A DNA stretch of 64,000 nt from JAWPMV01 sp038527215. Its GTDB lineage: Bacteria; Bacteroidota; Bacteroidia; J057. The translations under genes and the position numbers were made by a program. The notes under the pieces are model-generated. The model saw only the letters and a program-made list of their open reading frames with translations, did no database searches and had not been told where the DNA came from. This document shows positions 1 to 8,456 of this stretch, piece by piece; within the stretch, counting starts at the first letter, position 1, and each line of letters opens with the position of its first letter. The stretch spans positions 25,879 to 89,878 of the forward strand of contig JBCBGC010000010.1 of assembly GCA_038527215.1 (NCBI GenBank), in the 5' to 3' direction.

Positions 1-897
1 TTGAAAAGTAGGAATCTCTTTTTCCGCTAACTTTTGCAAGACTGGAATTCCCATTTTAGCCAGAGCCGCAGCATTAGCTAGCTGCTCATACTGCCCTTTG
101 ATGGGAATGACGCAGAGCTTTTTGCCCAAATAGAGTGCTTCTGAGGGCGTTTCAAATCCAGCGCTACACAACACGGCTTTAGCCCCAGCCAGACTTTCCA
201 TAAAAGTTGATCCGCTGACCGGACGAATCCATACATTCCCATGCCTTTGTGGTTGAGGACTGTAGCGGGAAAAAACCTGCCATTGTACCTCAGGCATCTT
301 GGTCAATACCCGGAGAATTTGTTTGTCCCGATAGGCAGGCAGATAGACAGTCACATGTTGTCCTGCCTGCACTTCCAGCTTACGTATTTCGGGTCGGATG
401 ATGGGCGGAAAAATAAAGCTATCGTATGGCTGAAAATGAAAACCCAGGGCCTGGGAGGTCGGGGCGTAGTTACGCAGGATAAACTCAGCCCAGGCATCTT
501 GTTTTTCTGGCCTGGGCGTTTTGGCGGTCAGAAAGGAGGCCTGATGACTGACTGAGACCGAGGGGACCTTTCTCAATTTGGCCGCCCAGGCAGAAATGGG
601 TTCAAAATCATTGACAACAAGGTCGTAATGATCCACGGGAAGCTGACGGATTTCGCGGAGGACCCGTAAGGAAAGATTCTTCCAGCCGGATTTCGCATAA
701 TGGATGCCGCCTCTTTTGTTGTAGTGAAAAGAAGCCCCTCGGTATTGATAACTGATGGGGTAGGGGAGCTTGAGTTCCGATTGCGTACCCGAAACAAGTA
801 TATCTACCTCTGCATGTTGATGAAAATGCGGCAGTAAGGCAATGGCCCGACTTAGGTGGCCATTACCGGTTCCCTGAATGGCATATAATACGCGCAT
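1..897 (-). CDS. glycosyltransferase, MJ1255/VC2487-like family (C-terminus cut by window edge)
   Basis: The minus-strand frame opens at an ATG at 897 and stays open for 299 codons to base 1, so the C-terminus lies outside the window. The N-terminus reads MRVLYAIQGTGNGHLSRA, the nucleotide-sugar glycosyltransferase start (GTGNGHxSRA) of the MurG-like GT-B family known as MJ1255/VC2487. Near residue 260 a CSAGFETPSEALYLGKK stretch matches the sugar-nucleotide binding motif of that fold. It probably transfers a sugar in the cytoplasm onto an unidentified envelope acceptor. It lies 28 bp downstream of the LpxH-like gene on the same strand and is likely cotranscribed, which fits envelope glycolipid work. 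The acceptor and donor cannot be read from sequence. Confidence 0.85.
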   Translation of the reverse strand, partial: MRVLYAIQGTGNGHLSRAIALLPHFHQHAEVDILVSGTQSELKLPYPISYQYRGASFHYNKRGGIHYAKSGWKNLSLRVLREIRQLPVDHYDLVVNDFEPISAWAAKLRKVPSVSVSHQASFLTAKTPRPEKQDAWAEFILRNYAPTSQALGFHFQPYDSFIFPPIIRPEIRKLEVQAGQHVTVYLPAYRDKQILRVLTKMPEVQWQVFSRYSPQPQRHGNVWIRPVSGSTFMESLAGAKAVLCSAGFETPSEALYLGKKLCVIPIKGQYEQLANAAALAKMGIPVLQKLAEKEIPTFQ

Positions 898-925
898 AGG
901 ATTGGAATCAAATGGGAGTAATGAC

Positions 926-1759
926 TTATGCCAAAACCGGTTCCTGTTCGGAGGTATTTGGCAGCTTGAGATCGACTGACTTTTTCTTTCGGCTTTTCTT
1001 TATGGACTGCTTTGCGTCAGGCTCAAAGCTGAACAAGTTCCAAGTGCCTTCATGGTATTCCAGGGCGGTGTTATGTTCAATCCAATCCCCTGAATTGAGG
1101 TAGGTAACCTCTCCCTCCTCATTGCTGATTTTCCGAATCTGAGGTTGATGAATATGACCACAAATGACATAGTCATATTCATTTTCGATGGCCAAATCTG
1201 CAGCGATGTCTTCAAAGTCGCTGATATATTTGATCGCGGTCTTGACGCTGGCTTTCACCTTTTTGGAAAGGGACATCTTCTCCCTGCCCATTTTTTCCAG
1301 GCCCCAGTTGATCATGCTGTTGATAAAAATGAGCAGATCGTAGCCTATCCCGCCCAACTTGGCCAGCCACTTGGCGTGCTTCATGCTGGCATCAAACACG
1401 TCTCCGTGGAAGATCCAGGCTTTTTCTCCACCTTCCAGTTCCAATATGAGCTTGTCCTGCAGGTAAAAGTTGCCCAGCTTGAAGTCAGAAAACTTCCGGA
1501 GCAATTCGTCATGGTTGCCCGTCAGGTAGTAGACAGGCGTTTCCCGGGCCAGAATTTTGACAATTTCCTTGATGACCTGCATATGGGCCTTTGGCCAATA
1601 GCGCTTGCTGAATTGCCAGATATCAATGATATCTCCATTGAGAATCAGGACCCCAGGCTGAATGCTTTTGAGGTACACGACCAGCTCCTGAGCCCGGCAA
1701 CCATAGGTGCCAAGGTGCACATCTGAAATGATCACCACATCTACTTTACGTCTACTCAT
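926..1759 (-). CDS. UDP-2,3-diacylglucosamine diphosphatase-like metallophosphoesterase (LpxH-like)
   Basis: A 277-residue calcineurin-type phosphoesterase. The metal-binding blocks appear in order: SDVHLGTYG near residue 12, GDIIDIW near 43, GNHDE near 81, HGDVFD near 118 and GHIHQP near 200. The DxHLGxxG start with a conserved Cys-Arg shortly after is the pattern of Bacteroidota proteins annotated as UDP-2,3-diacylglucosamine diphosphatase, which releases UMP to give lipid X in lipid A synthesis at the inner membrane. The last ~35 residues are basic and then non-conserved. It is the first gene of a two-gene unit with the glycosyltransferase. Its leader holds a terminator-like hairpin 17 bp before the start. 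LpxH identity is inferred from family resemblance; related phosphoesterases of other specificity remain possible. Confidence 0.8.
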   Translation of the reverse strand: MSRRKVDVVIISDVHLGTYGCRAQELVVYLKSIQPGVLILNGDIIDIWQFSKRYWPKAHMQVIKEIVKILARETPVYYLTGNHDELLRKFSDFKLGNFYLQDKLILELEGGEKAWIFHGDVFDASMKHAKWLAKLGGIGYDLLIFINSMINWGLEKMGREKMSLSKKVKASVKTAIKYISDFEDIAADLAIENEYDYVICGHIHQPQIRKISNEEGEVTYLNSGDWIEHNTALEYHEGTWNLFSFEPDAKQSIKKSRKKKSVDLKLPNTSEQEPVLA

Positions 1760-1765
1760 GACTTA

Positions 1766-1802
1766 GAAAAATAAAAGTCCCGGCAAGAGGTGGGGCCGGG
1801 AC
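1766..1802 (-). terminator. terminator-like hairpin in the leader of the LpxH-like gene
   Basis: GTCCCGGC (1777-1784 on the plus strand) pairs perfectly with GCCGGGAC (1795-1802). On the minus strand the hairpin is followed by a T-rich run, TTTTATTTTT (1776-1767). It ends only 17 bp before the LpxH-like start codon, so it would act as an attenuator or as the end of a short leader RNA. No gene precedes it on the minus strand after the terminator at 2006-2037. Confidence 0.6.
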
Positions 1803-2005
1803 ACTGGTGAAAAAGAAATAGGGCATGTACGTCCGAAGAGACTTCTTTAAGGTTATAAGAGCTCGTTCTTGCGTTAACCTACATGCTTGCATGAACCTTA
1901 ACCTTTACTATGATTTACATCTGCAATAAAGTCTTAGGGTATTACTTGGGTATTACGGGGAAGGAAAGGATGTGTCATGTTTATATGAAGCTAAAAAGAA
2001 GGGGT

Positions 2006-2037
2006 AAAAAAAATGGGCCGGTCCAAGACCGGCCCAT
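2006..2037 (-). terminator. intrinsic terminator of the T9SS-exported protein gene
   Basis: A perfect 11-bp stem (ATGGGCCGGTC at 2013-2023 and its complement at 2027-2037) with a 3-nt loop. On the minus strand it is followed by a run of T (2012-2006). It lies 23 bp past the stop codon at 2060. Confidence 0.9.
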
Positions 2038-2059
2038 GCCTGTAGAAGAGTCAGGATGA

Positions 2060-3814
2060 CTATTGCTTTACCAGTTGGGCAGTAGCTATGTTGTTACCCT
2101 GTTGTACTTTCAGGAAGTACATGCCAGCAGGAGCCGTACCGAGATCGATACGTGTTTCCAGTTCACCAGCTACGGGCATAGCGTCTGCCGTTAAGACCAA
2201 CCGTCCAGACATGTCATAAACCATGATCTCAACAGCCTCTGTTCCCATGTCGCTGCCTGCTACGGTGAAGGCATTGCGGGTTGGGTTAGGGTACAGGCGA
2301 AGACTACGGATAAACTCTTTTTTATCGTCGATGCTGGTCAGAGCAGAGAAGGTGGCTGGGAAGTATCCCAACTCGTCCATATAAGTCCACTCATCAGCCC
2401 AGAATTCGGCGGGATCGATGCTGAAAGCACCTTTATAATTTACATCAGCGAAGAAAGGATCACCTGGCTCATCAGAAGCAGGAGCAGTACCGAGGGCAAA
2501 GCCGGAAGTAGGACGTGGGTCCAGGGCATTGTTGAACTCCGTTCTGTCGATGCTTGGGAACCCAGGATTCACTACAGTTTGGTTAGTAGAATCGAAGTAA
2601 GCCTGGATAAAGGCAGTACCAGCGGCCAGGTCAGCCAGAGAATCGGTTACCGCCTGAGCCACAGTATTTCCGTTAGCATCGATGGTTCCGTATTTACCCA
2701 AAGTAACTTTAAATACCTCAGCTGAATCGTTTCCAGCAACGTTCCAGAAGATGTTGTTTCTCAGGGCCAGGTCTCCAGCCTGCAGGCGGTCGTAGCTGTG
2801 CTCAGAACCGTTTCCGAGGATTTCAACGTCGATACCTCTTGAGAAATCGTAGAAGATAGAGTTGTGGTATTCACCACCAGCGTTGTCGCGGAAAGTCAGC
2901 GCTCTTTTACCAGCAGACTCTCCCCGTCCGATGTAAGTAGCGTTATAGATCACTGGAGTAGCCAGAGGAGTTCCTGTTTCAGGAGAAGTACCTCCATCAT
3001 GCTCACCCCCACGGTCAGAGCCAGCGTCATCAGACTGAATCACGAACCAGAACTGTCCGTTTCCTCTCCAGCCCATGTCGTAGTCCATAGCATCATCACC
3101 GCAGAAAGCAGCCACCAGGTACTTGCAGTCAACAGTTCCTCCGAACCATTCAAATCCATCGTCCTGGTTGAAGATCACCTCAACGTGGTCGATTTGAGTA
3201 GCGCTACCCACACCACCCATGGTTAAACCATTGATCTCATTGTTGGCTCCAATGTTGGTACCACCGTGGCGGATAGAAACGTAGCGGAAGATACCGCTGT
3301 TGTCTGCGTCGTTTACAGTTGCGTCGGAATAGTCTCCGTCGTTGTTAGGGTCAATCGCCCCGAAAAGGCCACGAAGCTCGGTGGTAGGAATCCCTTCTAT
3401 GGCTTGCTCAGGAGGATTAGTGTTGGTGCTGGCGTTTCCGAGGATGATCACTCCACCCCATAGGCCTACGGTGTTGGGCGCAAGATCAAATGGGTTAGAA
3501 ACGTCGTCAGATTCAGCGGTAAAGATAATCGGCTCAGATGGAGTTCCTTCAGCCATGATGGTTCCACCGCGGGCCACGACCAGGGCAGAAGCAGCGGCAC
3601 CCTGTCCGGATTTTCCTTTGATAACAGTACCTGCTTCGATGGTCAACGTCTGACCACTGTTTACAAATACAAAGCCATCCAAAATGTAGGTTGTGTCTTT
3701 GTCCCAGGTTACGGTCCCGGTTCCGGCAGCACTGGCAGTAATGGTTTTTGTCGGCTGTGCATACAAAAAGCCTACGGTCAGTAGCAATAAGAGAGTAGAG
3801 ATAAAACTTTTCAT
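2060..3814 (-). CDS. secreted beta-strand-rich protein with type A T9SS sorting domain
   Basis: A 584-residue exported protein. Residues 1-19 form a signal peptide ending LYAQ. Residues ~20-480 are rich in Gly, Asp and Asn with repeated short strand patterns (VWGGVIILGNA-like blocks, GGVGSATQIDHVEV, DDGFEWFGG), suggesting a right-handed beta-helix-like body. Residues ~505-584 form a type IX secretion C-terminal domain (LYPNPTRNAF, YDMSGRLV, GMYFLKV). Proteins of this kind occur next to TonB receptors of the type encoded just upstream, so a joint role in capturing a nutrient at the surface is likely; the ligand is unknown. It follows the receptor on the same strand after a terminator, so transcription may be partly uncoupled. 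Confidence 0.8.
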   Translation of the reverse strand: MKSFISTLLLLLTVGFLYAQPTKTITASAAGTGTVTWDKDTTYILDGFVFVNSGQTLTIEAGTVIKGKSGQGAAASALVVARGGTIMAEGTPSEPIIFTAESDDVSNPFDLAPNTVGLWGGVIILGNASTNTNPPEQAIEGIPTTELRGLFGAIDPNNDGDYSDATVNDADNSGIFRYVSIRHGGTNIGANNEINGLTMGGVGSATQIDHVEVIFNQDDGFEWFGGTVDCKYLVAAFCGDDAMDYDMGWRGNGQFWFVIQSDDAGSDRGGEHDGGTSPETGTPLATPVIYNATYIGRGESAGKRALTFRDNAGGEYHNSIFYDFSRGIDVEILGNGSEHSYDRLQAGDLALRNNIFWNVAGNDSAEVFKVTLGKYGTIDANGNTVAQAVTDSLADLAAGTAFIQAYFDSTNQTVVNPGFPSIDRTEFNNALDPRPTSGFALGTAPASDEPGDPFFADVNYKGAFSIDPAEFWADEWTYMDELGYFPATFSALTSIDDKKEFIRSLRLYPNPTRNAFTVAGSDMGTEAVEIMVYDMSGRLVLTADAMPVAGELETRIDLGTAPAGMYFLKVQQGNNIATAQLVKQ

Positions 3815-3929
3815 TGTGAAAGGTTTTGGGCTTAGATACAGTTCCCCCAGCAGACTTCTCTATGAGGAAAAGTCCGAGACAGGAGAGCAGTGAGCAGAAA
3901 TGAATTAGTTGGTTTTAGTAAGAAATCAA

Positions 3930-3977
3930 GAAAGAACGAAAAGAAAGGCAGTCGGTTGATCAGGCCAACTGCCTTTC
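3930..3977 (-). terminator. intrinsic terminator after the TonB receptor gene
   Basis: GAAAGGCAGT (3943-3952) pairs perfectly with ACTGCCTTTC (3968-3977), and the minus-strand continuation is T-rich (TTTCGTTCTTTCTT-like, to about 3930). The stem starts five bases after the receptor stop codon. Read-through would feed the T9SS-protein gene. Confidence 0.85.
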
Positions 3978-3981
3978 CATA

Positions 3982-6867
3982 TTATAGCGATACAGAAATA
4001 CCGAGAGAGTAAGACCTTCCAAGGGTATAGCTACGGAAAACAAATGGGTCGTTTATCTCAGGACGATACTCCTGGGTCATTTTATATTCTGGGTCTAATA
4101 AATTGTTGGCGCGGAATCTAATGGAGAACATACCGAAGGTTTTGGCCAGAGAAAAATTCATCAGGCCCCTTGGTTGCTCATAAATATCTGGATCAGAACC
4201 CCCGACGATGGCGATCCGCTCACCGAACATATTGAAACTCAAACTTGCCTGAAGCCCAAGGTCTTCTTTGTCGATATAGGCCAATTCTGCGTTGACGGCA
4301 TAAGGCGACTGACCAAACATTGGACGACGACGAGGGCGGGTATCATCTACGGCGATGATGTTCTGATATTCCAACTCATTGATATCAATGCGGGACTGAA
4401 TCAGGGCGAGGTTCGCACCGAGGGTCAGTTTTCGCAGGGCATCAGAAACAAAGCCGAAATTCTTTTTGATCTCAAATTCCGCTCCGTAAGCCACGCCATT
4501 ATCTACGTTTCTGAACTGATACTGAGGGTTTTGAGCCCGTGGGTCCAAAATCCGTTCGATCGGGTTGGTGAAGTTTTTGTAAAACAAGCTCACACTGACC
4601 AGTTCTGTCAGAGAAGGATAAAATTCCCAGCGTAAGTCAGCATTATCGATCAGGGTACGCTGCAATTCAGGGTTACCCACCAGGAGGAAATCACCGTCAA
4701 AGTCGAAAGACGCGAAAGGTGCAAACTCCCGGAAAGTGGGGCGGGCCAGGGTACGGCTGTAACCAGCCCGCAGGTTCATTTTTTCAGAAAGCTTGGCCAC
4801 AAAGTTGGCAGCAGGGAGGATGTCGTTTAGGTCCAGTACCCCTGGAGCAATAGAAGAGTCGTTGGAAACAGTGGTTACATCCGTTCCTTCATAGCGGGCT
4901 CCGGTAATTACCTTGAGACGGTTGGTCAAAGGCAGTTCTACCATCAGATAACCGGCCAGAATGGTCTGGTCTCCAGTATAGTCGTTTCGATCTTCGGAGG
5001 CATCCTGGTAGTACAGGCCCATGTCATAACGGGTGAAGTCAAATGGGGCAGGAGCGATGAAAGTATCTACGATGCCGAGGTTCCCATTGGAGAAGTATTC
5101 TGTTGGGTTTCCATTATAAGCCTGGGTCTTGGTACCGAAAGACATGACATAACGTGTTTCGTTAAAATCACGCACTTTGCTGGTATAAGCCCCGCCAAAT
5201 TTGACTTTGGCTTCTTTGCCGCTCCACTGCTGGAAGGGAAGCTCGAAATTTACTTTCAGGTCCTGATTGGTTTCTGCCAGGGTCCGGTAGAAGCGAGCCG
5301 GAGCGGTATAAATACCACTCTGGTCAATGTCATATAGGGTGTCGCCCTCGTCCATCCGGAACTCATTACTGAAGTAGCGAAGGTCGGGCTCATCCTGAGC
5401 TGATTCTGTCATGGAAGCAATCCAATCCACACTCAACTTCCCAAAGAGGTGCTTTCCTTCAAGCTGGAAGACATCCATGGATCTTTCCAGGTAGCTGATG
5501 GCGCGGGTTTGCAGAATCAGGTCTGCATCCTGGCCAGGGTAACCACCGGTATATGTCCGGGCAGTATTGGTGCCGCTCTGGTTATGCATGTAGTTGAAGG
5601 AGAACTTATGGTTCGGGCTGGGCTTGAAAGATAGCTTGATCAATCCCCCCCAAAGCACTTCCTGCTGACCCAGGGGACCATTCAATGCCAGCTCAGTGTT
5701 CAAAGAATTGGCAATGTTGCCGCTGGCCACATCACTGGTATTTTTAAAACGGGCTTCTGTTCCGGTGTAGGCAGTGAAACCGTTTCGGTAAGAGAAGTTG
5801 GCGATGAACCCAAAAGGCTTACCTCCCAGGTCATATTGGTTACCGATTGAAATCTGATAGTTCTGATTCAGTCCAGAGGTCGTTTGGCTTGGGTCAAACT
5901 GCGTCCCGAAAGATTTGGTGATTCGATCCAGGGCAATTTTATCTTCATTGTCTGAGCTTAAGTTAGGGATGGTGCCCTGGGTATTTTCAGAAATGAAGGC
6001 AGGTACGGCCCGGGTTCCGTCATCGTATCCCAACCAATCGGTAGAGCTCTGCTCTGCCATCAGGAAATCATCTCTCAGGTTGGCCTGAGGATTGTAGCTG
6101 GCAGCAGCAGAAAACTTCAAGGTGAATTTGGCGGGGAAGTCTTTAGTCCGAACATCTACCAGCCCACCGGAGAAAGAACCGGGTAGGTCTGGAGAAAAGT
6201 TTTTATAAACGAGGATGTTGTCGATCAGGTTGGCAGGAAAAAGGTCCATCTGTACGCTGTTCCGGTTGGGATCCAAACCTGGCAGTTCCGCGCCATTCAG
6301 GGTAGTCTTGCTGTAACGGTCTCCCAATCCTCGCACGTAGACATACTTCCCTCCTTCGACGGTTACGCCGGTGATCCGCTGCATGGCTGCGCCCACATCT
6401 GCATCACCCGTACGTTGCATGATTTCATTAGAAATTCCATCTACCGCATTGAGGGAATTCCTTTTCATCTGATAGAGGGTAACATCCGTAGCTTGACTTT
6501 TTCTGGCTACGATCTCAACTGTCAGTTCTTTTTGTGCCTGCAGATTTTCAAACAGCAGGACTTCTTTTACCGTAATCTCTCCTCCTGTGATGGTAATAGC
6601 TTCAGAAGTATCGGCTATATAGCCGTAATAAGAAATGATGGTCTGGTATTCACCAGCGGGAGCTTTGATGGTAAAGCTGCCTTCCACATCAGAGTAGGCA
6701 CCGCCCTTAATCGTGGTTCCCTGGAGCAAGCGGACCGTAGCGCCCATCAGGGCTTCTCCGCTTGTTCCGTCTGAAACCTTGCCTCGCAAAGTTCCATTTT
6801 GCGCCTGCATCTGTAGCCCCATGCTTAACATGGTGCATAAGCAGCCGGCGAGTAGAAATTTGTTCAT
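3982..6867 (-). CDS. TonB-dependent receptor with carboxypeptidase-regulatory-like N-terminal domain
   Basis: A 961-residue outer-membrane receptor. Residues 1-22 are a signal peptide. Residues ~25-110 form a beta-sandwich carboxypeptidase-D regulatory-like domain (LRGKVSDGTSGEALMGATV). Residues ~130-250 are the plug, including a RGLGDRYSKTTLNG stretch and GGLVDVRTKDF, and the rest is the 22-strand barrel ending in an aromatic-rich strand (YTLGRSYSLGISVSL). It should import a bulky or scarce substrate using TonB energy. The plug type with GDADVGAAMQRITGV is the one commonly paired with beta-helical T9SS proteins like its downstream neighbour. A PhoB-like regulator lies upstream, and TTAA-type direct repeats lie between them, suggesting regulated uptake. 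The substrate is not readable. Confidence 0.9.
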   Translation of the reverse strand: MNKFLLAGCLCTMLSMGLQMQAQNGTLRGKVSDGTSGEALMGATVRLLQGTTIKGGAYSDVEGSFTIKAPAGEYQTIISYYGYIADTSEAITITGGEITVKEVLLFENLQAQKELTVEIVARKSQATDVTLYQMKRNSLNAVDGISNEIMQRTGDADVGAAMQRITGVTVEGGKYVYVRGLGDRYSKTTLNGAELPGLDPNRNSVQMDLFPANLIDNILVYKNFSPDLPGSFSGGLVDVRTKDFPAKFTLKFSAAASYNPQANLRDDFLMAEQSSTDWLGYDDGTRAVPAFISENTQGTIPNLSSDNEDKIALDRITKSFGTQFDPSQTTSGLNQNYQISIGNQYDLGGKPFGFIANFSYRNGFTAYTGTEARFKNTSDVASGNIANSLNTELALNGPLGQQEVLWGGLIKLSFKPSPNHKFSFNYMHNQSGTNTARTYTGGYPGQDADLILQTRAISYLERSMDVFQLEGKHLFGKLSVDWIASMTESAQDEPDLRYFSNEFRMDEGDTLYDIDQSGIYTAPARFYRTLAETNQDLKVNFELPFQQWSGKEAKVKFGGAYTSKVRDFNETRYVMSFGTKTQAYNGNPTEYFSNGNLGIVDTFIAPAPFDFTRYDMGLYYQDASEDRNDYTGDQTILAGYLMVELPLTNRLKVITGARYEGTDVTTVSNDSSIAPGVLDLNDILPAANFVAKLSEKMNLRAGYSRTLARPTFREFAPFASFDFDGDFLLVGNPELQRTLIDNADLRWEFYPSLTELVSVSLFYKNFTNPIERILDPRAQNPQYQFRNVDNGVAYGAEFEIKKNFGFVSDALRKLTLGANLALIQSRIDINELEYQNIIAVDDTRPRRRPMFGQSPYAVNAELAYIDKEDLGLQASLSFNMFGERIAIVGGSDPDIYEQPRGLMNFSLAKTFGMFSIRFRANNLLDPEYKMTQEYRPEINDPFVFRSYTLGRSYSLGISVSL

Positions 6868-6935
6868 TTTTAAATAAATGGTATATCCGTAGTTGGCAGC
6901 AAAAGTCGGGGTAGGCTTTAAATTGAATACTTGAC

Positions 6936-6986
6936 TTTTGTTAAGGTTTTTTAAATTTCCTCTACCTAATGTTAAGCCAATATTAA
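6936..6986 (-). promoter_or_regulatory. candidate response-regulator binding repeats upstream of the TonB receptor
   Basis: On the minus strand TTAATATT and TTAACATT recur with an 11-bp period (plus coordinates 6979-6986 and 6968-6975). A second close pair of TTAA-type half-sites follows (about 6936-6954). Direct repeats with one-helical-turn spacing are the usual DNA target layout of OmpR/PhoB-family winged-helix regulators, and such a regulator is encoded next door. That it binds here is inference. Confidence 0.4.
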
Positions 6987-6998
6987 AGGGTCCTATGC

Positions 6999-7670
6999 CT
7001 AGGCCCGGAACTTATATCCCACGCCTTTGATGGTTTCCAGATAACCTTCTCCCAGTCTTTGCCGCAACTTTCGAATATGAACATCCACAGTGCGCTCCAT
7101 CACCATGGGATTCTGCCAGACTTTTGATAGGAGCTGAGTTCGACTGAATACCTTGCCTGAATGAGAGGCCAGGTAAAAAAGCAGTTCGAATTCGAGCTTA
7201 GACAAGGGAATTTCTTCCCCTTCTCGTTTTACTGAATATTCGTCCGCGTTGATGGCGAGATCGTGAATGTACAGTAAGCCGTTGTCACTGATATTGAGGT
7301 TTTGCTGTAGGGATGCTTTGATGCGGGCAAGAAGGGCCCGGGGTTTGATCGGCTTCGAGATAAAATCATTTCCACCTGCCTCAAAACCAGCTACTTCCAC
7401 ATACTCTTCGGTTCTAGCGGTCAGAAAAGTGACATGGGTTTTTGATAACTCAGGAATCTTCCTCAATTGATAGCAGGTCTCAATGCCATCCATTTCAGGC
7501 ATGCCAATATCCAGCAAAATGAGGTTAGGTTGATGCTCCTTCGCCAACTGCAGCGCCTCCTGACCATTCCGGGCTTTAAGGACCAGATATCCCTCCCGGT
7601 TTAAGTTATATTCCAGGAGTTCCAGAATATCCTTTTCATCGTCGGCGATCAGGATGGTATGGCTTTTCAT
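6999..7670 (-). CDS. PhoB/OmpR-family response regulator
   Basis: A 223-residue two-domain regulator. The receiver domain (residues 1-120) has the acidic pair at D10-D11, the phosphoacceptor D54 (LLDIGMPEMDG), a conserved Thr in FLTAR, and the Lys of SKPIKPR. Residues ~130-223 form a winged-helix DNA-binding domain with TVDVHIRKLRQRLG and GVGYKF, the PhoB signature. No histidine kinase gene is adjacent, so it is an orphan in this window. It is read toward the TonB receptor, 131 bp away, and probably controls it. Its cognate stimulus is unknown; phosphate is one possibility by family alone. Confidence 0.9.
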   Translation of the reverse strand: MKSHTILIADDEKDILELLEYNLNREGYLVLKARNGQEALQLAKEHQPNLILLDIGMPEMDGIETCYQLRKIPELSKTHVTFLTARTEEYVEVAGFEAGGNDFISKPIKPRALLARIKASLQQNLNISDNGLLYIHDLAINADEYSVKREGEEIPLSKLEFELLFYLASHSGKVFSRTQLLSKVWQNPMVMERTVDVHIRKLRQRLGEGYLETIKGVGYKFRA

Positions 7671-7775
7671 GAAGGAAGTATCTCGGTAGCAATCTCTGGA
7701 ATTAAAGTTGGGCGAAAAGCAAGGATAAATTCAAGTGAGCCATTTTTGACCAGAATGATATCTTCCTATATGCAG

Positions 7776-7813
7776 GAAAGCCGATCCATGCCTGAGGGCT
7801 TGAATCGGCTTTC
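7776..7813. terminator. perfect 10-bp hairpin between the regulator and the lipocalin-like gene
   Basis: GAAAGCCGAT (7776-7785) pairs perfectly with ATCGGCTTTC (7804-7813) around an 18-nt loop. It lies 64 bp past the stop of the minus-strand gene at 7877 and is the likely end of the condensin-like operon. Neither side has a strong T-run (TTTAAATT on the plus side), so termination is probable rather than certain. A second small stem, ACCTG/CAGGT (7828-7843), lies just before it in the minus direction. Confidence 0.5.
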
Positions 7814-7876
7814 TTTAAATTGGGGTAACCTGCTCTTACAGGTAGGTTAACACAACCTTAATTAAAAAATAACTTC

Positions 7877-8425
7877 TTAAGAGGCTTTACGAAGGACTGC
7901 ACGGTGCAAGGAACCCACCGGGTAGCTGTATATGTCGCCGACATTTTCTACTTCTTCTCCAGTTTTTTGTTTTTTCTCCTGTCCTCCAAAGAAAATATTC
8001 ATCTCTATATTTTCCCCCCGCAGGGTGTAGGTAATCAGCAAAAGTCCATCGCCCACTGAGAACCGACTACTGAGGGTCGATCCATTGAAAAAGGCATCCA
8101 GAAAAATGGAGTTTTTCTCATCGATCACATAATGCCCGATGGAAGCATCTACCGGTACCAGTTCGTATGCTCTCCGGTCCGTTTTTTCGCCATAATAAAT
8201 GATCGTCCATTGAAAAATACCCGCACTGTCGGTCGGGGCTATCTGTAATTCCATGGGAATTTCCATGGTGATTTTTCCTTTTGAGAAAATCTGTAAATCT
8301 CCTTTCCATGCTCCTTCCCAGCCGGCAGGAAAAGCAGCCTCATGTTCCTGCGCTAATAAGGAACTCATGCCCAGAAAAAAGAAGAAAAGAAGGATACCGG
8401 ACGAAAAAAGCGTTTGGGAATTCAT
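7877..8425 (-). CDS. secreted protein of unknown function, possible lipocalin-like barrel
   Basis: A 182-residue protein with a signal peptide (residues 1-25, hydrophobic FFFFLG run, ending LLAQ). The mature part opens with WEGAWKGDL and continues with alternating strands (ITMEIPMELQI, FQWTIIYYGE, LLLITYTLRG, IEMNIFFGG). The tryptophan-glycine start plus strand pattern resembles small lipocalin/nitrobindin-type barrels that bind hydrophobic ligands. I do not recognise a specific family. It starts 31 bp after the ankyrin gene on the same strand and may be the last gene of the operon that includes the SMC-like protein, although its periplasmic location argues against a direct role in that complex. 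Confidence 0.6.
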   Translation of the reverse strand: MNSQTLFSSGILLFFFFLGMSSLLAQEHEAAFPAGWEGAWKGDLQIFSKGKITMEIPMELQIAPTDSAGIFQWTIIYYGEKTDRRAYELVPVDASIGHYVIDEKNSIFLDAFFNGSTLSSRFSVGDGLLLITYTLRGENIEMNIFFGGQEKKQKTGEEVENVGDIYSYPVGSLHRAVLRKAS

Positions 8426-8456
8426 GTTTAAGTAAGGATGAAAATAAAAAGAGGGA

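Larger units (their letters stand above)
1760..2059. other. structured 300-bp intergenic leader region
   Basis: No ORF is convincing here. On the minus strand the region is the leader of the LpxH-like gene. It holds an 8-bp long-range stem (1847-1854 with 1894-1901), an inner CATGC/GCATG stem (1882-1886 with 1889-1893), a competing GTTAA/TTAAC pairing (1873-1877 with 1898-1902), and a terminator-like hairpin at 1777-1802. The far end holds the terminator of the upstream minus-strand gene (2006-2037). Confidence 0.6.

Noticed and set aside
1145..1726. Long open frame on the plus strand opposite the LpxH-like gene
   Set aside because: It mirrors the coding strand, which has all phosphoesterase motifs; no start context or family resemblance.
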